Below are positions 45,601-55,259 of a DNA stretch of 64,000 nucleotides, in pieces. Each line of letters begins with the position of its first letter. Within the stretch, counting starts at the first letter, position 1. The position numbers were made by a program, and so were the translations under genes. The DNA is from JACPYM01 sp963699175. Its GTDB lineage: Bacteria > Acidobacteriota > Blastocatellia > RBC074. The stretch covers positions 7,750,001 to 7,814,000 of the forward strand of contig OY969418.1 in NCBI GenBank assembly GCA_963699175.1, written 5' to 3'. Under the pieces are notes generated by a model. That model did no database searches and was not told the DNA's origin. It saw only the letters and a list, made by a program, of their open reading frames with translations.

Positions 45601-46039
45601 TGGTTCGCTCTTCAACATCCAGACCGGTTTCCCGGTGACGATCACCGACGGCGGGCGCGATGTCTCGAATACCGGCGGCGGTTTTGATCGCCCCAACCAA
45701 AAGTCCGGACAGGTGACGGAACTTTCGCGGGATCAACGCAACTCCGACCGCTGGTTCAACACCGCCGCTTTTGAGTTGCAAGCGCCGGGCACCTTCGGTA
45801 ATGTCGGGCGCAACACGCTGATCAGTCCGGGCATCGTGCAGTGGGATGCGTCGCTGCTCAAGACTTTCCACTTCCTGGAAACGCGCAGTCTGCAATTCCG
45901 CTTCGAGGCCTTCAACGCGGCCAATCACGCGAATCTGGCCGCGCCTGACGCGAGCGTCATTAGCGCCAACTTTGGTAAGATCACCGGCACACGTATGAAT
46001 ATGCGCGAGTTGCAATTCGGGTTGAAGCTGATTTTCTAA
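42665..46039 (+). CDS. Oar-like TonB-dependent outer-membrane protein 2
   Basis: 1124 residues. A signal peptide ends in SCQAQ-like STCQAQ. The regulatory-like domain (ITDAGGAIVQGATVTVTNI) and plug motif (KRIVDLPLNGRNFLQLV) precede a barrel ending LQFGLKLIF. It is diverged from the neighbour at 38972, so this is not a recent tandem copy. The ligand is unknown; the DUF1592 gene downstream may be co-functional. Confidence 0.9.
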   Translation: MEKKIRTMLLVISSVLLLSTLASTCQAQTQGEITGVITDAGGAIVQGATVTVTNIATGAPRVNTSNDAGVYSFPALLPGVYTVRIEKSGFKSAMRNEIQLQVQQTVRLDITLEVGNVGETVTITGGAPLLSQESTTVGTVIENKRIVDLPLNGRNFLQLVATAPNVSFGFQNAGQAGSRQGGSRAAQNISVAGQRSYYNRFTIDGIENTDVNFNTPIIFPSIDALQEFKVQTGIFPAEFGRASTQINISTKSGTREYHGALFEFLRNDVLDARTYDFTGRRAKTAPKEPFKWNQYGFTLGGPVWLPKKLFGPLGYENKERIFFLTNFEGYRDRKVLLGRYSLPPVAWYDGDFSKLANPIYDPLTRTQFPGNIIPKNRIHPTSVKLLEFYPRPTLNPNALGTNHEQLNRRLIDKDQFIARGDFIESAKSSWSGRYSTGDEVQLDPGLKLNGTKLLTTVYQVMASNTRTLSASMVNEARFGYNSFFNSLGRELANSRDVVSELKIPGIEPGPPISWGIPNISLIGFSGFGDDSEGPYVNTNKTYQFVDNFTWTLSNHSLRFGGELRWDQYNQVGNQFARAQFQFEPNATTNAGAANTGNTFAEFLLGYSKRSEVSVSLAQAQFRALDKYFYIDDAWKVTPKLTLNVGLRYEYTPPWFDKTGRLVNIHVPFLDNTPNVQDLSRHPTFVRIGSGDFYEGLTLRFNPAIKVARDGRLGERLVRDDRNDFAPRLGLAWSPTTRWTVRAGGGVFYSQDTGNPRFDMARNLAGRRRDEATPTLIDLTWDAPFRNLGSTVQINNPFVLGNINGRRTPYILQWMLNVQRELAGNLLVEVGYLGSVGRKLESLRAFNETIPADPRVDTRSVLARAPYPEFSRIQVVDGSGKSSYHGMSLKVEKRFSTGLSFLSGYTWSRSIDNASAIRSHNGDTLFPQNSYNLAAEKALSSFHVAHRSVNSVLYQLPFGKGKRLLDRGGIVNVLAGGWEFGSLFNIQTGFPVTITDGGRDVSNTGGGFDRPNQKSGQVTELSRDQRNSDRWFNTAAFELQAPGTFGNVGRNTLISPGIVQWDASLLKTFHFLETRSLQFRFEAFNAANHANLAAPDASVISANFGKITGTRMNMRELQFGLKLIF

Positions 46040-46061
46040 AGCGTATTTTCGCAACGAATGA

Positions 46062-46095
46062 GGCAGCCGGGCGGGTTCAGCCCGCCCAGGCTGCC
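46062..46095. terminator. GC-rich hairpin after receptor 2
   Basis: A nested stem, GGCAGCC with GGCTGCC outside and GGGCGGG with CCCGCCC inside, 22 bases after the stop of the second receptor. Strong hairpin; no long T-tract after it. Confidence 0.65.
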
Positions 46096-46290
46096 ATTAA
46101 TCGGTTTCAATTGAATGTACGGCGATTAGCTCGTCAGCAAGCTCAATCATTGAAACCTCGGTTTTTCCCCGCGCGTCTCTTGTTATAGATGTTGTAGACC
46201 CAGCGAACTAAAGGTTCGCCGTATATTGGCAGTGCAATCCGATCCAATGTTTTATTCAGGGGGCGGAGGGAGGTTGTAATTCGACACACT

Positions 46291-49200
46291 ATGAGAAGCT
46301 TGTGGAATCGCCAGCCAATGAAGAAGGCTCGTGGCTGGAAAATCCTGCTCGTGTTGCTGACTTGCATCAGCGCCGCGAGCCTGGTCGGAAACACCCGCGC
46401 CACTAGCGTCGGCGAAACCAGCCAAGCTGGCGCAAACGCAAAAGCGATCTTCGAGCAATATTGTTTTCAATGTCACGGCGTGACTGCTCCGAAAGCAGGC
46501 GTGAGCCTCGCACAAATGACCGCACAGGGGTCGGTCGGCGAGAACTTCCAGCAATGGGAAAAGGTGGCGGCGGCGCTCGAACAAAAAACCATGCCGCCCA
46601 AAGCCATGCCGCAGCCGAGCGATGCCGAACGCGCGCAAGCCATCGCGTGGATACGCGCGGCGTTGCACGCCTACGCGCAAAAGCACGACGGCGAGCCTGG
46701 GCCAGTGACGGTCAGGCGCTTGACCAGCGGCGAGTACGCCTACACGATCAAAGACCTAACCGGACTCGAGCTGAATACCGGGATTGATGCGACGAGCGAT
46801 TCGGTTGGTGGCGAAGGCTTCACGAATTTTGGCGATGTGCAGTTCATGCAAGACGCCAACTTGGAACGTTATCTCAGCGCCGCCAAGATTGTTGCCGAGC
46901 ATGCCGTGATTGGCTCTGGGCCGCTCGCATTCTTTTCCGATCCTGGCAAGACCGGCCTTGAGCTTTCGGCGATTACGCGGATCAAAGACATCTACGCGGC
47001 GCACGGTATCCGCACTGTTTCGGGCGAAGGCGGCAGGCCATTCGGACTCGAAAAGTATGGCAAAGCTTTCTTCGTCGCGTGGCAATACAAACATCGTGTC
47101 GCCCTTGGTGAAGCAAATGTTACGTTGCCAGCGCTGGCCGCCCGCGAAGGCGTTGCCCCGCGTTTTGCGCAACACATCTGGCAGGTGATGAATAAACCTG
47201 CGCTGGGTTATCCGTCTTCTGAAATTGCTGCGCGTTGGCGCAAACTGCCTGCCCCCGCCGCCGACAACAAAAAGAGCCTGGCCGACACGCGCGCTGGTTG
47301 TGAAGACATTCAAAAGTTCCTGGTCACTTGGCCAAGCTGGCTGTTTGCGCGCGGCGACGTAGCCGCAGGCGGCGCCGGTGATGAAAGCCCGCTCGAATTT
47401 AGCGACCGAACATTGAATGTGAAATCGCCACATCACTTCGTCTACGTGCGAGGTGGTGGGCGACCGGGAGCGTCACAACCAGGGCCTGCAAAAATTTATT
47501 TCAATGTCGCGACCGTCAATCCCGCGATGGGTGATAAGCCCGTCATCATTTGGCGCAATCTCACTGTAGGCTTCCGCCCGATTGCGCCTCGAACGCAGGC
47601 CAAAGCCGGCGAATCAGTTGTCGTGCTTGCGGCGGATGCAGAAGCAGCGGCCAATCTGCGACGCGGTATTTTACCGCCGGGTGAACGGAAGACCTTGCGG
47701 TCACTGGTCAGTGAAGAGACTGCTAAGCGCTTGAACTTTGGCAAAAGCCCAGACGGCACGCCCATTGGCCCGGATGATTTCGCTTCCGAAGGTTCGGTGA
47801 TGTTTGAAGTGCCGATGCCGGAAACGCCGGTGTCGCTGAACCTGCAAGTTGATGCCGAAGTTGGCGGCAATCGTGACCAAGTCGTCCGCATAACGATTTC
47901 CGACCGCGCCGATGGCGGCACCAGAGGCCAGCCGACGCGTGCGTTGGTCGGTGATATGGCTAGCGCAGGCTACAAAGCGTTTCGCGCAGGCGTGATGGAA
48001 TATGCCACCTTGTTGCCGCCCAACACGCACGGCGAGCCAACGCCAGCCGACAAAGACCCGGTGCCTGATCCATTCGACAACACTTACAATGTGCCTGAGC
48101 ACGACGAATTCGTAGTAAAAGTGAAGTACCACCGGGATGACCGGTTTGTGGTCGAAAACATGCTTGATGCTCTCACCCGCACGAAGCTCGATCATGCCTG
48201 GAATGATCTTTATACCTCGTTTGAGTATCACGATAATTATCTGCGCTTGCTGGCCAAGCATTTTGGTTATGACCTCAAAGGCAAGGGCCTTGCACAAATG
48301 GACAAGACGCAGATTGCAGCCTTGCCTGCCGAGATGCGCAAGTTCGTGATCCCTTTACGCGCCGAGTACGAGTCTGTGCGTGCGGCGCAAGTAGCGGCGC
48401 GTCCGGGCCACGTTAAGGATTGTTTGGAGTTTGCCAGCCGCGCATGGCGTCGTCCGTTGGCGGAAAATGAAAAGCAGAGCCTGCGCGCCTTTTACGAGAA
48501 AACCTTCAATTCCGAGCAGGATCATCGCAAGGCGATTCAAGCGTTGCTGATGCGCATCTTGATCGCGCCGCAATTTCTGTATCGCGTCGAGCAAGTGGCG
48601 GATGCGCCCGCCATCAAACCGGTGTTGTACATAACCGAAACCCAGCCGCTCTCGAATTGGGAGATGGCCAGCCGGCTGAGTTATTTTCTCTGGGCTTCGA
48701 TTCCCGATGACGAATTGCGGCGCGCGGCCAGCGCAGGCGAGTTGACCGATACGGCGGGGATTCAGAAACAGGTCAAACGCATGCTGACCGACCCGAAGGC
48801 GCGCAGGTTCGCCATTGAATTCTTCGGCCAATGGCTGGGCTTTTATCATTTCGACCAACACAAAGGCGTTGATACGAGCCGCTTCACCGAGTTCAGCGAC
48901 GAGGTCAAAGAAGCCATGTACGACGAGGCCGTTTCCTTTTTCGAGTACGTGATTCGCAAAGAACGGCCTGTCAATGAACTCCTGTTCGCTGACTACACTT
49001 TTCTGAATAAAGATCTGGCTAAGTTTTACGGAGTGAAGAAGGAGATCAAGTCTACTGAACAACCGGAATTGGTGGAGGGCGCGGGCGCATTTCAACGCGG
49101 CGGTTTGTTGCGGTTGGGGGCGGTATTGACAGTGACTTCTGCGCCGCTGCGCACCACTCCGGTCAAACGCGGGGACTGGGTTTTGCGACGCATCTTGGGC

Positions 49201-49719
49201 ACGCCTGTGCCGCCGCCGCCTGCCGATGCCGGATCAATCCCGGCGGATGACAAAATGTTCGGCGGCCTGTCATTGAAAGCCAAGCTGGAGCAACACAAGC
49301 GCAATGCTTCTTGCGCCAATTGCCATAATCGGATTGATCCGCTCGGTTTTGCGCTCGAACATTACGACCCGACTGGGCGCTGGCGCGAACAATATCCCGA
49401 CGGCAAACCAATCGAAGATGCGGCAGCGCTGGCTGATAAAACTGAAATCAAAGGCATGGACGGATTGCTCAATTACCTGCGGTCGAAAGACACGCAGGTA
49501 CGCAAGACGCTTGCCTACAAGCTGGTCGGCTACGCGTTGGGGCGTAGCGTGCTGGCGTCCGATCAATTATTGATCGAGCGTATGGTGCAAGCGGGCGGCG
49601 AGGCTAGCCTAGCGCAACTCGCAATGGAAATTGCCACCAGCAAGCAATTCCGCAATCGGTTGGCACGCGAAGCAAGTCCGGCGACAACGAAGCCTGCAAC
49701 AAATACGGCGATGAAATGA
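46291..49719 (+). CDS. DUF1592/DUF1588-family cytochrome-c-like protein (PSCyt type)
   Basis: 1142 residues. A signal peptide is followed by one CXXCH haem site (CFQCH, residue about 58) in a planctomycete-type cytochrome domain, then the DUF1587, DUF1595, DUF1592, DUF1588 and DUF1585 blocks, recognisable from SCANCHNRIDPLGFALEHYD and KTLAYKLVGYALGRSVL near the end. Proteins of this kind occur in Planctomycetes and Acidobacteria and usually sit beside a DUF1552 gene; here a toxin-antitoxin pair lies between. An alternative start at 46318 (MKKARG) is equally plausible. Confidence 0.88.
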   Translation: MRSLWNRQPMKKARGWKILLVLLTCISAASLVGNTRATSVGETSQAGANAKAIFEQYCFQCHGVTAPKAGVSLAQMTAQGSVGENFQQWEKVAAALEQKTMPPKAMPQPSDAERAQAIAWIRAALHAYAQKHDGEPGPVTVRRLTSGEYAYTIKDLTGLELNTGIDATSDSVGGEGFTNFGDVQFMQDANLERYLSAAKIVAEHAVIGSGPLAFFSDPGKTGLELSAITRIKDIYAAHGIRTVSGEGGRPFGLEKYGKAFFVAWQYKHRVALGEANVTLPALAAREGVAPRFAQHIWQVMNKPALGYPSSEIAARWRKLPAPAADNKKSLADTRAGCEDIQKFLVTWPSWLFARGDVAAGGAGDESPLEFSDRTLNVKSPHHFVYVRGGGRPGASQPGPAKIYFNVATVNPAMGDKPVIIWRNLTVGFRPIAPRTQAKAGESVVVLAADAEAAANLRRGILPPGERKTLRSLVSEETAKRLNFGKSPDGTPIGPDDFASEGSVMFEVPMPETPVSLNLQVDAEVGGNRDQVVRITISDRADGGTRGQPTRALVGDMASAGYKAFRAGVMEYATLLPPNTHGEPTPADKDPVPDPFDNTYNVPEHDEFVVKVKYHRDDRFVVENMLDALTRTKLDHAWNDLYTSFEYHDNYLRLLAKHFGYDLKGKGLAQMDKTQIAALPAEMRKFVIPLRAEYESVRAAQVAARPGHVKDCLEFASRAWRRPLAENEKQSLRAFYEKTFNSEQDHRKAIQALLMRILIAPQFLYRVEQVADAPAIKPVLYITETQPLSNWEMASRLSYFLWASIPDDELRRAASAGELTDTAGIQKQVKRMLTDPKARRFAIEFFGQWLGFYHFDQHKGVDTSRFTEFSDEVKEAMYDEAVSFFEYVIRKERPVNELLFADYTFLNKDLAKFYGVKKEIKSTEQPELVEGAGAFQRGGLLRLGAVLTVTSAPLRTTPVKRGDWVLRRILGTPVPPPPADAGSIPADDKMFGGLSLKAKLEQHKRNASCANCHNRIDPLGFALEHYDPTGRWREQYPDGKPIEDAAALADKTEIKGMDGLLNYLRSKDTQVRKTLAYKLVGYALGRSVLASDQLLIERMVQAGGEASLAQLAMEIATSKQFRNRLAREASPATTKPATNTAMK

Positions 49720-49750
49720 GCAAGCGGGCAACGGGCTACAACGTCGTGAG

Positions 49751-50101
49751 TTACGGAACATCTATGATTTGGTTCTGATGTTCTTCAGCGATGCTAGCGA
49801 CCCAATAGAGCAACAACCATTCTGCTGCTTTTCCGACGGAGACTTTGCGGGAGATGATGAAGACGCCGGGAGAGACGTGCTGTTGAATGAATTCAATGAA
49901 GTGAGCGGGCATCGAATGACGGTCGTGCGTAACCAGGATGCGATTCTCTTCGGCGCACAAGCGCAAGACTTCAGGGTCGGGAATGCCGGTGTGCAAACCG
50001 AGTTCCGGCGCACGCTGAAAATCTATAGCGGGTTGCAAGCGCTTTACCGCACGCAGGATGTCTTCGTCCAAATCATTGTCGGCTTGAAATTTGATCTTCA
50101 T
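49751..50101 (-). CDS. DUF5615-type PIN-like toxin
   Basis: 116 residues. FQADNDLDEDILRAVKR, GIPDPEVLRLCAEENRILVTHDRHSMPAHF and GVFIISR match the DUF5615 PIN-like family, thought to be RNase toxins. The start overlaps the stop of the upstream DUF433 gene by one base. Partner of the DUF433 protein. Confidence 0.85.
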   Translation of the reverse strand: MKIKFQADNDLDEDILRAVKRLQPAIDFQRAPELGLHTGIPDPEVLRLCAEENRILVTHDRHSMPAHFIEFIQQHVSPGVFIISRKVSVGKAAEWLLLYWVASIAEEHQNQIIDVP

Positions 50102-50415
50102 CAGAGCGGTTCCGGCGCGCTTTGTTTAATGCGTTCTTTTAACGCCGCACCTTTCGGAAACAAGCGGGCTAGTTCCTGGCTGAACTTGGCTTCGGTTGCT
50201 TCGTTGTGAGCAAGGTAAGCGTCGAGTTCGGCTTGATGATCGAGGTAATAGGCAATCGCGGCATAAACCTGACTGAGTGAGAGTGCAGGGAACGCATCCT
50301 GAATGGCTTCCGGCGAGCGCCCTTGCTGAAATTTGTAAATGATCGAATCCAGCGCTACGCGCGTGCCTTTAATGCGATAAACTTGATCCAGTTTTTCGAT
50401 GTACTCGTTTGGCAT
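50101..50415 (-). CDS. DUF433 antitoxin-like protein
   Basis: 104 residues from the ATG at 50415, where a GGAG site fits; the frame continues upstream but only by overlapping the divergent gene. DUF433 core: YRIKGTRVALDSIIYKFQQGRSPEAIQDAFPALSLSQVYAAIAYYL, a winged-helix-like DNA-binding fold. It pairs with the DUF5615 protein as a toxin-antitoxin module. Confidence 0.85.
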   Translation of the reverse strand: MPNEYIEKLDQVYRIKGTRVALDSIIYKFQQGRSPEAIQDAFPALSLSQVYAAIAYYLDHQAELDAYLAHNEATEAKFSQELARLFPKGAALKERIKQSAPEPL

Positions 50416-50446
50416 AACAGCTCCTTCGTACAAGGATTCTAAAACA

Positions 50447-51784
<1,338 letters not shown>

Positions 51785-51941
51785 TTTGGCGCGCGACTAC
51801 TTTTGCCTGTTACAGCAAACGGCCAGGCCCGAAGTTCGATCATCCTCCTGCTCCGGCGAGTCGTTCAGCCATTTTTAGCCAACCGGACGCAAAGAGCGCC
51901 AAGTTGACGAGCCAAAATTGGGCGAAGCGTGTAAAATGCCG

Positions 51942-51971
51942 CGCGGCTGAAGAAGCGCTTCTTCAGCCGCG
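51942..51971. terminator. perfect 30-base palindrome, probable terminator
   Basis: CGCGGCTGAAGAAG followed by its exact complement, with almost no loop, then TGTTTGTCTCT. It lies between the DUF1552 gene and the oxidoreductase gene, 36 bases before the latter's start, so it may end the DUF1552 transcript or act as a leader hairpin. Confidence 0.7.
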
Positions 51972-52007
51972 TGTTTGTCTCTCCTACTAACTCTCTCAGG
52001 TGTGCTT

Positions 52008-53372
52008 ATGAAACGACGCGAATTTACCAAGCAATCTCTGCTGGGCACGGCGACCATCGTCACCACTGCTGCTTCGGCAAAACGTATTCTGGGTGCGAAC
52101 GACCGCGTCCGGCTCGGCTTGATCGGCTGTGGTGGGCGTGGAATTGAAGTGGCGACCTTGATGCGCAAAGTGCCGGAGGTCGAGTACATCGCAGTTTGTG
52201 ATGTCTACGAAACGAATGCTAACTCGGCGCGCGAGTGGGCAGGCACAGCGGCGCGCGCTTTTGGCGATTTCAGAAAACTGCTTGAACAAAAAGATGTAGA
52301 CGCAGTGCACATCGCGACGCCTGATCACTGGCATGCCAGCGCGACCGTGTTAGCCTGTCAGGCAGGCAAGGATGTCTATGTCGAAAAGCCGCTAGCGCAC
52401 AACGTCCGCGAAGGCCGCGCAATGGTCACCGCCGCGCGCCGCTACAAGCGTATCGTGCAGGCGGGCACGCAGCACCGTTCGGCGCCGCATTACCGCGAGG
52501 TGCAGCAGCTCATTCAATCCGGCGCACTCGGCGAAGTGCGGTTTGTGCGCGTGTGGAATTATAGCAACCTGACGCCCTACGGCATCGGCAATCAGCCCGA
52601 TGGACCAGTGCCAGCCGGACTCGATTGGGACATGTATCTAGGCCCTGCGCCCTCACGCCCATTCAACAAGAATCGTTTTCTGCGCAGCTTCCGCTGGTTC
52701 TGGGACTACGCGGGCGGCACGATCACCGACTTTGGTACGCATCGCTTCGATACTGTCCAGCAGGTGATGGGTGTTGACGCGCCGAAGACTGTCAGCGCGT
52801 CCGGCGGACGGTTTTCGATGAATGATGGCGGCGAGATGCCGGACGTGATGCAAGTGACTTACGAATATCCCAACTTCGTCTTGAGCTACGAAGCCTGCAA
52901 TTTGAACGCGCATGGCCTGGGTGGGCGCACGCCGGGAATGAGCTATTACAGCATGCGCGGCGAAACCGACCGGCCGCACGGCGAGGCATACTACGGCACC
53001 AACGGCGCGCTCTTTGCCGACCGCATCGGCTACGAGATTTATCCCGAACCGCAACCGCTGCGGCGGCGCGACGGTTCGCAGGACGTGAAGACGCCACCGA
53101 GTGGCGTTCGCACCGAAGCCAAGCGCGTGCAGTCGAAGGACGCGACTGATTTGCATTGCGCCAACTTCATCGAAGCGTTGCGCACGCGCAAGCCGCCTGC
53201 TGCAGAGGTCGAGATCGGCCACCGCTCGACCACTGTGCCGCATCTGGGCAACATCTCATACAAGGTCGGCAGGAAGCTCACTTGGGATGCGGCGAAAGAG
53301 GATTTTGTGAATGATGCGGAGGCGTCAAAGCTGCTCGGCCGCCAGGCGCGCAAGCCGTGGGATTTGATCTGA
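52008..53372 (+). CDS. Gfo/Idh/MocA family oxidoreductase with Tat signal
   Basis: 454 residues. A twin-arginine-type signal (KRREFTKQSLLGTATIVTT) precedes a Rossmann NAD(P) fold (VRLGLIGCGGRGIEVATL) and the family motif VYVEKPLAHNVREG; the catalytic lysine is in EKPLAH. Exported members of this family act on sugars or amino sugars outside the cytoplasm. The ATG at 52008 is chosen over a start at 51975 because the signal then begins properly. Confidence 0.9.
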   Translation: MKRREFTKQSLLGTATIVTTAASAKRILGANDRVRLGLIGCGGRGIEVATLMRKVPEVEYIAVCDVYETNANSAREWAGTAARAFGDFRKLLEQKDVDAVHIATPDHWHASATVLACQAGKDVYVEKPLAHNVREGRAMVTAARRYKRIVQAGTQHRSAPHYREVQQLIQSGALGEVRFVRVWNYSNLTPYGIGNQPDGPVPAGLDWDMYLGPAPSRPFNKNRFLRSFRWFWDYAGGTITDFGTHRFDTVQQVMGVDAPKTVSASGGRFSMNDGGEMPDVMQVTYEYPNFVLSYEACNLNAHGLGGRTPGMSYYSMRGETDRPHGEAYYGTNGALFADRIGYEIYPEPQPLRRRDGSQDVKTPPSGVRTEAKRVQSKDATDLHCANFIEALRTRKPPAAEVEIGHRSTTVPHLGNISYKVGRKLTWDAAKEDFVNDAEASKLLGRQARKPWDLI

Positions 53373-53405
53373 GGTGCTGATAGAATCGCACGTCAGGAGA
53401 AAGAT

Positions 53406-53990
53406 ATGGTTGCTAATCACATCGGATTGCCACGTCCGCGTCATACGTTAGAAGAGTACTTCGCGCTACTTGAGGCGTCGGACAAACGCTGGGAGTTTTG
53501 GGACGGCGAATTTGTTTGTATGGCTGGCGGTTCGCCAGAACACGCGATGATTTGTGGCAATGTCTTTTATGCACTGCGGAAGCGACTCGAAGGGCATGAT
53601 TGCCAAACCTTTAATACCGACATGCCTATCAAGACGCCTACTCTCCCTCCGTTTCGCTTTCCCGATGCCAGCATAGTTTGTGGGAAACCTGTTTTCGAGA
53701 AGGTGGACAAGTTCATCACTCTGGCTAACCCGATTCTGGTGGTAGAGGTACTTTCGCCGGGCACAGCAAGTATAGATCACAATGAAAAGAAGCTGGCTTA
53801 TCAAGCCTTACCGTCGGTGCAAGAATATATATTGGTTGCGCAGGATGCGCCGCACATGACACGATTTTTGCGGCAAGGCAAGCGCTGGCGACGGTTCGAT
53901 TATGGCAACTTACAAGCTGTTGTGGAGTTGTCTTCAATTGAATGTACATTGCCTTTGCAAGAAGTCTATGCGGGAATCGAATTCAACTAA
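53406..53990 (+). CDS. Uma2 family (PD-(D/E)XK) nuclease-like protein
   Basis: 194 residues. The Uma2 core is seen: WEFWDGEFVCMAGGSPEHAMI, FPDASIVCG and ILVVEVLSPGTASIDHNEKKLAYQ, which carries the restriction-endonuclease-like Asp, Glu and Lys. Common and abundant in Cyanobacteria and Acidobacteria; the function is not known. GGAGA precedes the ATG. Confidence 0.9.
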   Translation: MVANHIGLPRPRHTLEEYFALLEASDKRWEFWDGEFVCMAGGSPEHAMICGNVFYALRKRLEGHDCQTFNTDMPIKTPTLPPFRFPDASIVCGKPVFEKVDKFITLANPILVVEVLSPGTASIDHNEKKLAYQALPSVQEYILVAQDAPHMTRFLRQGKRWRRFDYGNLQAVVELSSIECTLPLQEVYAGIEFN

Positions 53991-54008
53991 CCAACAGAAG
54001 GAGTCGCA

Positions 54009-54773
54009 ATGAACGTAGTAGCCTGTCAACTCGACATCGTTTGGGAGGATAAACCGGCCAACCACGCCAAAGTGTGTCAACTGCTGGAACGCGCTGCGCC
54101 CGCGCCCGGTTCGCTGGTTGTCCTGCCGGAGATGTTTGCCAGCGGCTTCAGTATGCGCGCCGCCGCGATCTCGGACTCGCGCACACGCGAGACGCAAGGT
54201 TTTCTGGCCGATACTGCCCAGACCTTGGGGATTTATCTGGTAGGCGGTTTGGTCACTGATGGCCGCGCTGGATTGGGCCGTAATGAGTGCGTCGGCTACG
54301 ACCCGCAGGGCAAAGAGATTGTTCGTTATTGCAAGCTACACCCGTTTACCTTGGGCGGTGAGGCCGAAAGTTATGACGCCGGGGAAACTGTTGCTACGTT
54401 TGAATGGGCTGGTTTCAAGGTCGCGCCCTTCATCTGTTACGACTTGCGTTTTCCTGAAAGTTTCCGCGCGGCTGTCCAGCAACGGGCCAATCTCTTTTTG
54501 GTTGTCGCTAACTGGCCGGAAGCACGCATCGCGCATTGGAACGCCTTGCTCAAAGCGCGCGCGATTGAGAATCAAGCTTATGTCGTCGGCGTCAATCGCT
54601 GCGGCCAAGACCCGCAATTGAGTTACACGGGACAAAGCCAGATTGTGAGTTTTACGGGAGATGTCATTGCCACAGCCGGAGCAGAAGAGGGAAGCTGTCA
54701 GGCTAAATTGAATCTCGCGGATTTGAACGATTATCGGCAGCGCTTGCCTTTTTTGGCCGATATGCGTAGGTAA
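54009..54773 (+). CDS. carbon-nitrogen hydrolase (nitrilase family, omega-amidase-like)
   Basis: 254 residues. The Glu-Lys-Cys triad is visible: LPEMFASGFSM, RYCKLHPF and FICYDLRFPESFR. The set of motifs matches YafV/Nit2-type amidases that repair or recycle omega-amides such as alpha-ketoglutaramate. Five bases separate it from crcB. Confidence 0.9.
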   Translation: MNVVACQLDIVWEDKPANHAKVCQLLERAAPAPGSLVVLPEMFASGFSMRAAAISDSRTRETQGFLADTAQTLGIYLVGGLVTDGRAGLGRNECVGYDPQGKEIVRYCKLHPFTLGGEAESYDAGETVATFEWAGFKVAPFICYDLRFPESFRAAVQQRANLFLVVANWPEARIAHWNALLKARAIENQAYVVGVNRCGQDPQLSYTGQSQIVSFTGDVIATAGAEEGSCQAKLNLADLNDYRQRLPFLADMRR

Positions 54774-54778
54774 GCCTC

Positions 54779-55156
54779 ATGTCACAACTGCTTTACGTCT
54801 TGCTGGGCGGAGCCGTTGGCACGGGCTGCCGGTATGGGCTGTCGCTGCTGCTCACCAAAAAGCTTCATCATCCACACTTTCCCTACGCCACTTTCATCAT
54901 CAACCTGAGCGGCAGCTTCGTGATTGGGCTGCTCGGTGAATTGTTCCGCTTGCGCGTCTTGACCTCGGCGGAATTGCGGCTGGCTTTGATGACGGGCTTC
55001 CTTGGCGGCTATACGACCTTTTCTGCTTACTCGCTGGAGAATCTTTCTTTGTTGCGGGAAGGTGAGTGGTTGGTCGCGCTGATTTACGCGCTGGGCAGCG
55101 TCTTGTTGGGTTTGCTTTGCGCCTGGGCGGGCATGCGGTTGGGGCAATACCTGTAG
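54779..55156 (+). CDS. crcB: fluoride exporter CrcB/Fluc
   Basis: 125 residues with four hydrophobic segments. GGAVGTGCRYGLSLLL, the Asn-containing TFIINLSGSF and GFLGGYTTFSAYSLE are the family's channel motifs. It exports fluoride as a dimer. The upstream gap of five bases leaves no room for a fluoride riboswitch, so its expression must follow the upstream gene. Confidence 0.94.
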   Translation: MSQLLYVLLGGAVGTGCRYGLSLLLTKKLHHPHFPYATFIINLSGSFVIGLLGELFRLRVLTSAELRLALMTGFLGGYTTFSAYSLENLSLLREGEWLVALIYALGSVLLGLLCAWAGMRLGQYL

Positions 55157-55259
55157 CCTCCTACTTCTCGCAGAACGTAGGCCCGCCGTGTTACTCTGCG
55201 GCTCACCGCAACACCAGATCAATCGGTTATTCAACGCAACTGTTTACCACGGAGCAGCT

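Noticed and set aside
54774..54778. fluoride riboswitch ahead of crcB
   Set aside because: Only five bases separate crcB from the upstream gene.
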